From contig JAYQIF010000008.1 of NCBI GenBank assembly GCA_038141525.1, forward strand, positions 1 to 64,000: a stretch of 64,000 bases of DNA. The letters are read 5' to 3'. Origin of the DNA: BACL21 sp038141525 (GTDB taxonomy: Bacteria; Bacteroidota; Bacteroidia; Flavobacteriales; Flavobacteriaceae). The translations under genes and the position numbers were made by a program. Positions 58,703 to 64,000 of the stretch are shown here, in pieces. Below the pieces are notes generated by a model, which searched no databases, was not told the DNA's origin, and was given only the letters and a program-made list of their open reading frames with translations. Each line of letters opens with the position of its first letter. Position 1 is the first letter of the stretch.

Positions 58703-60253
58703 ATGAATAAGATTAAAGTCCTTTGGGTGGACGACGAAATAGATTTGTTAAAACCACACATTTTATTTTTGGAGCAACGCAATTATCAGGTGACTCCGGT
58801 TCGCAGTGGCTCGGAAGCCATCAATACAATCAGACAGACGAATTTTGACATCGTTTTTCTCGACGAAAATATGCCTGGACTCTCTGGACTAGAGACTTTG
58901 CATGAAATCAAAGAGATTCAAGGCAATCTTCCTGTTGTAATGATTACCAAAAGTGAAGAAGAGCACCTTATGGAGGAGGCCATCGGTTCTAAAATAGCCG
59001 ATTATTTAATCAAACCTGTTAACCCCAACCAATTGCTGCTCAGCCTGAAAAAGAATTTAGATCACTACAGACTGATCTCACAAAAAACTAACCAAAATTA
59101 TCAGCAAGAATTTCGGAAAATTGCCATGGATTTATCCACAATCAATCAGCCCGAACAATGGTGTGAGCTCTATCAAAAGCTGGTGTTTTGGGAGATGGAG
59201 TTAGACAATATCGAGAATACGGGCATGATGGAGATCTTGGAGAGCCAGAAACAGGAAGCCAACACCCAATTCTGCAAGTTCATTGAGAAAAACTATGAAG
59301 ACTGGTTCGACGGGCAAAATCAACCACCTGTAATGTCGCATACGCTTTTCAAAGAAAAAGTCGCCCCACAACTCGACAATCGGCCAACGCTTCTTGTGGT
59401 CATTGACAACTTACGTTATGATCAGTGGAAAGCATTTGAACCCTTGTTGAATCCACTGTATAAAAAGCACGAGGAATCCCTTTTTTACAGTATTCTACCC
59501 ACAGCGACTCAATATTCCAGAAATGCAATATTCTCAGGCTTGACTCCAGCAGATATGGAGAAATTACACCCCAATTATTGGAGAAATGACACCGATGACG
59601 GAGGTAAAAATTTATACGAGAAAGAATTTTTAGGACTTCAGCTTGATCGTCTTGGACTTGATTTAAATTGGAGCTACCACAAAATAACCTCCTTACGCCA
59701 AGGTAAAAAGCTGGCCGATAATTTTAAAGCACAAAAAGACGAGCATCTGACTGTAGTGGTTTACAACTTTGTCGATATGCTCTCACATGCAAAAACAGAA
59801 ATGGAGGTCATCAAAGAATTGGCGGCCAATGATAAATCATATCGTTCGTTAACAGCAAGTTGGTTTAAAAATTCACCCCTACTGGATATAATTCAACAAG
59901 CGGCTGCAATGAATTTTAGGTTGATCATTACCACAGATCATGGAACGGTCAATGTAAAAACGCCATCGAAAGTTGTTGGGGACAAGCAAACCAGTCTAAA
60001 CCTGCGCTATAAAACTGGGCGCAGTCTGACCTATAATCAAAAGGAAGTTTTGGCTGTGAAGAATCCAAAAACAGTACACCTCCCATCGATAAACATGAGC
60101 AGCAGTTTCATTTTTGCCAAGGGAGACCATTTCTTTGCCTATCCAAACAACTACAATCACTACGTTAACTATTATCGAAATACCTACCAGCACGGTGGCA
60201 TTTCTCTAGAAGAAATGATTATTCCATTTGTCGTCTTAAACCCTAAAAACTAG
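58703..60253 (+). CDS. porX: T9SS response regulator PorX (receiver plus PglZ domain)
   Basis: 516 aa, intact. The receiver domain (1-120) has Asp 10/11, phospho-acceptor Asp 54 (FLDENMPG), Thr 82 and Lys 104. A helical linker follows, then a PglZ/alkaline-phosphatase-like domain (about 200-516) with VVIDNLRYDQW, ATQYSRNAIFSGL, ITTDHGTVNV and HGGISLEEMIIP. PorX is the response regulator partner of PorY and controls T9SS gene expression, and was shown to act with SigP in P. gingivalis. The order porX-tsaE-ald is common in flavobacteria. Confidence 0.92.
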   Translation: MNKIKVLWVDDEIDLLKPHILFLEQRNYQVTPVRSGSEAINTIRQTNFDIVFLDENMPGLSGLETLHEIKEIQGNLPVVMITKSEEEHLMEEAIGSKIADYLIKPVNPNQLLLSLKKNLDHYRLISQKTNQNYQQEFRKIAMDLSTINQPEQWCELYQKLVFWEMELDNIENTGMMEILESQKQEANTQFCKFIEKNYEDWFDGQNQPPVMSHTLFKEKVAPQLDNRPTLLVVIDNLRYDQWKAFEPLLNPLYKKHEESLFYSILPTATQYSRNAIFSGLTPADMEKLHPNYWRNDTDDGGKNLYEKEFLGLQLDRLGLDLNWSYHKITSLRQGKKLADNFKAQKDEHLTVVVYNFVDMLSHAKTEMEVIKELAANDKSYRSLTASWFKNSPLLDIIQQAAAMNFRLIITTDHGTVNVKTPSKVVGDKQTSLNLRYKTGRSLTYNQKEVLAVKNPKTVHLPSINMSSSFIFAKGDHFFAYPNNYNHYVNYYRNTYQHGGISLEEMIIPFVVLNPKN

Positions 60254-60329
60254 TTATTTTGTGTATTTAATCGATAATATCTTACCAGTTAACTATTTTA
60301 TTACTATCTTCGCATAACTAAAATAAGTC

Positions 60330-60740
60330 ATGAAGATTGAGTTTGATATAACTGATATCGAAGGCACGGCAGAGACTATTTTAAGTAACGTTCATTCAAA
60401 AATCATTCTGTTCAACGGGCCAATGGGTTCGGGAAAAACAACACTCATAAAAGCTCTAGTTAAAAAATTAGAGAGTAACGATGTCGTTTCAAGTCCCACT
60501 TTTGGTTTAATGAACGAGTACAGGGGAAAGGATTGTAAAATCTACCACTACGATTTTTATAGGCTCGATAGAGTTGAAGAAGCTTTAGATTTTGGCTTTG
60601 ATGAATTCGTAGAAGAAGATGCTTGGAACCTCATAGAATGGCCGAATTTAATTGTAGGATTATTGCCACAAAATCATGTGGATATCGAAATAACTCAAAT
60701 CAGTGACACAAAAAGAGCTTTATGCATTAAAAAAGGCTAA
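60330..60740 (+). CDS. tsaE: tRNA threonylcarbamoyladenosine synthesis ATPase TsaE
   Basis: 136 aa, intact. P-loop GPMGSGKTT at residues 30-38, SSPTFGLMNEY, YHYDFYRLD and LIEWPNL are the conserved blocks of TsaE. With TsaB and TsaD it forms the complex that makes t6A37 of ANN-decoding tRNAs. A candidate -7 TATCTTCG (one mismatch) is at about 60305-60312. It follows porX by 76 bp. Confidence 0.93.
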   Translation: MKIEFDITDIEGTAETILSNVHSKIILFNGPMGSGKTTLIKALVKKLESNDVVSSPTFGLMNEYRGKDCKIYHYDFYRLDRVEEALDFGFDEFVEEDAWNLIEWPNLIVGLLPQNHVDIEITQISDTKRALCIKKG

Positions 60741-60786
60741 TTAATTAAAATACAGATTACTGCATTATATATTATGCGATTTTTAA

Positions 60787-60833
60787 GGTGTAAATCCTAC
60801 ACCGCATGACTCTATTTCCCCCTAATTCTAGGG
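60787..60833. repeat. Pair of inverted repeats upstream of a small lipoprotein gene
   Basis: Two short dyads: GGTGTA, 5 bp, TACACC (60787-60803), and CCCTA, 4 bp, TAGGG (60820-60833), with centres 32 bp apart, near three DNA turns. They lie about 54-107 bp upstream of the -7 box at 60887 and look like operator sites. The regulator is unknown. They are the only structure in 60741-60886. Confidence 0.5.
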
Positions 60834-60886
60834 TAAACTTTACAAAATACCTCTATCTCTTTTAAAAAACTTGTTTTTTTTCAGCC

Positions 60887-60894
60887 TAGGTTTG
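60887..60894 (+). promoter_or_regulatory. Candidate -7 element of the small lipoprotein gene
   Basis: TAGGTTTG matches TAnnTTTG, 28 bp before the ATG at 60923. No clear -33 at the expected distance, which would fit an activator-dependent promoter using the dyads upstream. Confidence 0.5.
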
Positions 60895-60922
60895 TAGTAT
60901 TAACCTCACAAAACCTAGTATT

Positions 60923-61075
60923 ATGAAAATCAAAAGTCTACTTTTAGTGCTGTTGTTTGGTGCTACATTATTTGTATCTTGTACACCAGAAAACGTGAAT
61001 GATGGTCAAATCGACGAACAAATCGACAAATACAGAAAAGCCCCTCCAAAACGGATAAATCATCTCTGTTTCTAG
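60923..61075 (+). CDS. Small lipoprotein, 3' end uncertain
   Basis: 50 aa as read. MKIKSLLLVLLFGATLFVSC is a lipoprotein signal with lipobox LFVSC and Cys 20, followed by TPENVNDGQIDEQIDKYRKAPP. The last residues (KRINHLCF) overlap the start of the broken membrane-protein gene, so an indel near 61045-61055 may have hidden the real stop. It is too short for standard ORF calls. I do not know its function; small surface lipoproteins of this form are frequent in flavobacteria. Confidence 0.65.
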   Translation: MKIKSLLLVLLFGATLFVSCTPENVNDGQIDEQIDKYRKAPPKRINHLCF

Positions 61076-61536
61076 GTAGTTTTATAGTTATCATTATAGC
61101 TTCAACTCCCTATTTATTTTACACTTATGAAAGTTCCCTGATATCATAAGATCTGGGAGACTTATTTTTTTTCAATTAAGTACTTCATTCCCTTCCTGGA
61201 TATGATTTTGCATGGTATTTTGTAGGAAAATTTGATTCCGCTTCTTTTGCTTTTGATGTGGTTTTTTACCTGCAAACATTGGTGGCATTGGATTATACTT
61301 GTGCCGATTTCGATGTATGCTTTTCAATTTGGGGTGTTGTTAATGAAAGTAATAATCTTGATTGAGCTTAGAAATCTACTATTTTAATTCCCTTATGTTA
61401 GTTTTGGTTCCATCTGTTTATCTTAATCAGGGCCAAAATTTTCAATTAAATGAGAAATGAAGACTTAGAGTCATTTGAAAAAGAGCTTTCTGAAGAGAAA
61501 AATACCTGGCAACAGATTCGAGATTTGTTCCATTAA
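61048..61536 (+). pseudogene. Membrane protein gene with several frameshifts
   Basis: A coherent protein can be followed through several frames: DKSSLFLGSFIVIIIASTPY (helix 1), then WETYFFSIKYFIPF, then LLLLLMWFFTCKHWWHWIIL with VPISMYAFQFGVLL (helices 2-3) overlapped by GVVNESNNLD in a neighbouring frame, and finally MRNEDLESFEKELSEEKNTW and QQIRDLFH with stop at 61534-61536. At least four shifts are needed. The parts resemble a small flavobacterial membrane protein of unknown function. It is either badly sequenced or decayed. It ends 12 bp before ald. Confidence 0.55.
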
Positions 61537-61548
61537 TCACATTACCAT

Positions 61549-62745
61549 TTGGGACAATCTTCACCATTCTATCTGCATGAGTTACTTCCTCAAGAAGAGC
61601 TGCTAGATGTTTCTAGAAGCAGTGATAAGCTCATAATTGGTATTCCAAAAGAGCGACATTTACAAGAAACACGTATTGCGTTAACTCCGGATTCGGTTTC
61701 AGATATAATTCGGGAAGGCCATCGAGTTTTGATTGAATCTCAAGCTGGAAATCATGCTGGTTTCACGGATCGGGATTATGCAGAGGCAGGAGCTGAAATT
61801 ACACCAGATACAAAGAAAGTATTTGAATCACCATTAATCTTAAAAATTGAACCTCCTACTCTCGAGGAAGTGCAGTGGATAAAACCGAATTCTGTTCTTT
61901 TCTCCGCCCTACAGATTAAAAGTCAAAGCAAATCTTTTTTTGAGTTATTACAAGCCAAGAAAATTACTGCAGTGGCCTATGAATACGTCAAAGAACAAGA
62001 CGGTGATTACCCTATACTTCAAACCTTAAGTGAATTAGCAGGCACTTCGTCAATTCTTATTGCCTCTGAACTATTAAGCCAGCACAAGGCCAGTACTGGT
62101 CTGATTTTGGGTAATATTGCCGGTGTTGCTCCTTCCGAAGTCCTCATTATAGGTGCAGGTACTGTTGGTTATTATGCGGCCAAAACTGCAATAGGCCTAG
62201 GCGCCAAAGTCAAAATATTTGATCCCTCAATCAACCGACTTCGAAAAATTCAATCCAAACTGAACCATAATGTTCACACATCTACAATACAGCCAAAGCC
62301 CTTACTGAAAGCAGTAAGACGTTGTAATGTCGTAATCGGTGCGTTAAAAGGAGTTGATAGAGCGCCCATGGTAATTTCAGAGGAGCTAGTTTCGTTTATG
62401 AAAAAAGGATCTGTGATTGTTGATGTGAGTATAGATTCAGGGGGGTGTATCGAAACCTCATCTTTGACCTCCCATGATGCACCAACTTTTGTCAAGCATG
62501 AGGTCATTCATTATTGTGTGCCCAATATTTCTGCAAGATACCCCAGAACAGCATCTCTTGCACTGAGCAATATTTTGACTCCATTTCTAATGAATATAGG
62601 TGCCCGTGGTGGGATTGAATCTTCAATCCGTTTTAATTATGGCTTGCGCTCCGGAACTTATGTGTATAATGGAGTTCTTACCAATCAAATGGTGTCAAAA
62701 TGGTTTGATCTGCCTTCAAGAGATATTAATTTACTTATTCTGTAG
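61549..62745 (+). CDS. ald: Alanine dehydrogenase
   Basis: 398 aa, intact, from a TTG start at 61549; the in-frame TAA just upstream excludes an earlier start. IGIPKERHLQETRIALTP (N-terminal signature), EYVKEQDG, GNIAGVAPSEVLIIGAGTVG (NAD-binding Rossmann) and DVSIDSGGCIETS are conserved. It interconverts alanine and pyruvate with ammonia using NAD. The DUF4258-like gene follows after 6 bp. Confidence 0.93.
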   Translation: MGQSSPFYLHELLPQEELLDVSRSSDKLIIGIPKERHLQETRIALTPDSVSDIIREGHRVLIESQAGNHAGFTDRDYAEAGAEITPDTKKVFESPLILKIEPPTLEEVQWIKPNSVLFSALQIKSQSKSFFELLQAKKITAVAYEYVKEQDGDYPILQTLSELAGTSSILIASELLSQHKASTGLILGNIAGVAPSEVLIIGAGTVGYYAAKTAIGLGAKVKIFDPSINRLRKIQSKLNHNVHTSTIQPKPLLKAVRRCNVVIGALKGVDRAPMVISEELVSFMKKGSVIVDVSIDSGGCIETSSLTSHDAPTFVKHEVIHYCVPNISARYPRTASLALSNILTPFLMNIGARGGIESSIRFNYGLRSGTYVYNGVLTNQMVSKWFDLPSRDINLLIL

Positions 62746-62751
62746 GCGATT

Positions 62752-63129
62752 GTGAACTTCGTAAAACGTCTTATTTACTATTTGAGTGGTGTAGGTATAG
62801 GAATTGTATTACTCGTGTTTTTCCTATCCGGAAAAAAAACGTCCTGTGACTACGGACCCAACGCGAGAACCTTAAAGTTTTTGAAAAACAAACCCATACA
62901 ACAAAATAATTCTACTAAGGACTTGGCATTTTATCAATTGGATTCAATTGATATCGCACAGGTTTTAGATGAAGGTGAGGTCAATTTTAGAAATAGTGAA
63001 ATTTCAAAAGAGCTACCGAATATTTACTCCGTTGAGCACATGATTGAAAAAAAAGGTTATTTCGAATTTCGTTTTCGTGTTGATCAAAACAGTACCCGAT
63101 TAATCTCAATAAAGCCTATGAATCCCTAA
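62752..63129 (+). CDS. DUF4258-like membrane-anchored protein
   Basis: 125 aa from GTG at 62752, 6 bp after ald. One membrane helix (about 9-26, YYLSGVGIGIVLLVFFLSG) is followed by CDYGPNARTLKFLKNK and a small alpha/beta domain. This is the form of DUF4258 proteins found after ald in flavobacteria; function unknown. Its last 14 bp overlap the end of the convergent AraC-type gene. Confidence 0.7.
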   Translation: MNFVKRLIYYLSGVGIGIVLLVFFLSGKKTSCDYGPNARTLKFLKNKPIQQNNSTKDLAFYQLDSIDIAQVLDEGEVNFRNSEISKELPNIYSVEHMIEKKGYFEFRFRVDQNSTRLISIKPMNP

Positions 63130-64000
63130 TGGTTTCGGATATAAAATATGACGGGTACAAACCTGTATTTTTATAAAAAGACCTTGAAAAAGACGCCGAA
63201 TTATTATACCCACACTCAAGAGCGATCGCCTCAATGGTGTATTTTCTAAAAACAGCATCGTTCTTGATCTGACGTACGGCGTAATTAATTCTTAAATCAT
63301 TCAAATATTTAGAAAAATTTACTGATTTGCTGGAATTTAAGACCCTTGATAAATAGCTAGAATTTGTATTAAACTTTTTGGCCAATGTCATCAAGCTGAG
63401 ATTGGCATTTAAATAATCCTCATTCTTCTCAAATTTTTCAAGCTTTCGTAATATATCATCAATTATCTCTTGGGATAATTCTGTTTTGTGTGTCCGTGTC
63501 CTGGCGAGGTTTTTATCTCCAGCCTCGAGCCCATTCTTCATTAGTTTCTCGTACCTACGACGATAAACAACTTTTTGTCTGTAGTAATTCCAAGCCATAA
63601 TACTCGATACAATAAAAACAAGAATTGATAGAATTATTAAATAAGTAGAATTTCTATTTTTCTTTTGTAGTTTCTCAATTGTTTTTTCTTTGGATTTAAG
63701 AAGTTGGGGTGTCTCAAATTTCGTAATGAATGATGGTTCGAGATATTTATAGTTTGCGATACTAACACTATCCATATCAATTAGTTTGTTTAAGAAGCTT
63801 ACCTTACTATCTAATAGATTATAGTGCGAATAAATATTAACCAATCCGTTGTAAAGAAGTCTATCATAATTGTCAGAAAAAAACCCTTATCCTCTTTACT
63901 TTTTAAATCATAAGAAATATCTAGATATTTCTTTGATAAATCATAATTTCCTAATTCAAAATGCGTCAACCCTCCGAATAACATGATATTGGATTTTAGC
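63116..64000 (-). CDS. AraC-type regulator with TPR-like region and membrane helix (5' end outside, one frameshift)
   Basis: About 294 residues are visible; the start lies beyond 64000. The N-terminal part seen (FGGLTHFELGNYDLSKKYL) is TPR-like. A membrane helix (TYLIILSILVFIVSSIMAW) follows, then a coiled linker and a C-terminal AraC/XylS DNA-binding domain with two HTH blocks (LMTLAKKFNTNSSYLSRVLN and TIEAIALECGYNNSASFSRS). This TPR-TM-AraC layout is common in flavobacteria and suggests a membrane-bound regulator. The frame breaks at 63877-63883, a T7 run expected as T8: EDKGFF continues as SDNYDRLLYNG. Confidence 0.8.

Noticed and set aside
1..64000. CRISPR arrays, insertion sequences, prophage or defence islands
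   Set aside because: No spaced direct repeats, transposase or integrase motifs, or recognised defence proteins were seen. Neighbourhoods match ordinary flavobacterial gene order.

Overview
The window is a gene-dense stretch of chromosome from a member of the Bacteroidota, almost certainly a marine-type Flavobacteriaceae. The evidence is the gene set and order: PorX and PorQ of the type IX secretion system (T9SS), secreted proteins with C-terminal T9SS sorting domains, an lpxC-fabZ fusion, UMF1-type transporter, DUF3822, DUF4258 and triplicated DUF6252-like proteins. Promoters also fit the Bacteroidota consensus (TTTG, 19-21 bp, TAnnTTTG), clearest before the tRNA pair and rpsA. I see no prophage, insertion sequence, CRISPR array, rRNA operon or origin.

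Layout. 1-600: tRNA-Pro/tRNA-Ser and a degraded small lipoprotein gene. 0.6-10.1 kb: a T9SS cargo protein, a PgpH-type c-di-AMP phosphodiesterase, a thiolase and NlpC/P60 pair, a TPR protein and gyrA. 10.4-18.4 kb: clpC, a second T9SS cargo, hutH, gcvT, an epimerase-like protein and yebC. 18.4-22.3 kb: a lipopolysaccharide-related trio (kdsB, a KdnB-like dehydrogenase, an acyltransferase) and a RecD-like helicase. 22.4-27.3 kb: DUF3822, rsmD, RNase P RNA, dnaX, miaE. 27.3-34.3 kb: polyphosphate cluster (sixA-ppk1-ppx), pdxH, rnz, pyrRB. 34.5-40.9 kb: rpsA, cmk, porQ, lon. 41-47 kb: lipoproteins, a transporter, two msrB genes, lpdA. 47-58.6 kb: a long leftward block with aroQ, a prohibitin, a vWA protein, fabG, sucD, a second lpxD-like gene, efp, lpxA, lpxC-fabZ, lpxD and an HD phosphohydrolase. 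58.7-64 kb: porX, tsaE, a small lipoprotein, a badly broken membrane-protein gene, ald, a DUF4258-like protein and the end of an AraC-type regulator.

How the genes work together. The lpx genes with fabZ, kdsB and the KdnB-like enzyme make and may modify lipid A and Kdo. PorX and PorQ belong to the T9SS that should export the two sorting-domain proteins. sixA-ppk1-ppx are translationally coupled and should control polyphosphate. pyrR regulates pyrimidine synthesis together with pyrB.

The dominant oddity is the number of reading-frame breaks: about 30 single-base shifts, many at homopolymers, including in gyrA, cmk, ppk1, rsmD and yebC. Because essential genes are hit and the protein resumes intact in another frame, I read most of these as sequencing or assembly errors, and I give each broken gene as one feature. 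I did not find a clearly novel multi-gene system; the best leads are a dnaX slippery run with flanking stops, the kdsB/KdnB-like pair and a pair of inverted repeats before a small lipoprotein gene.
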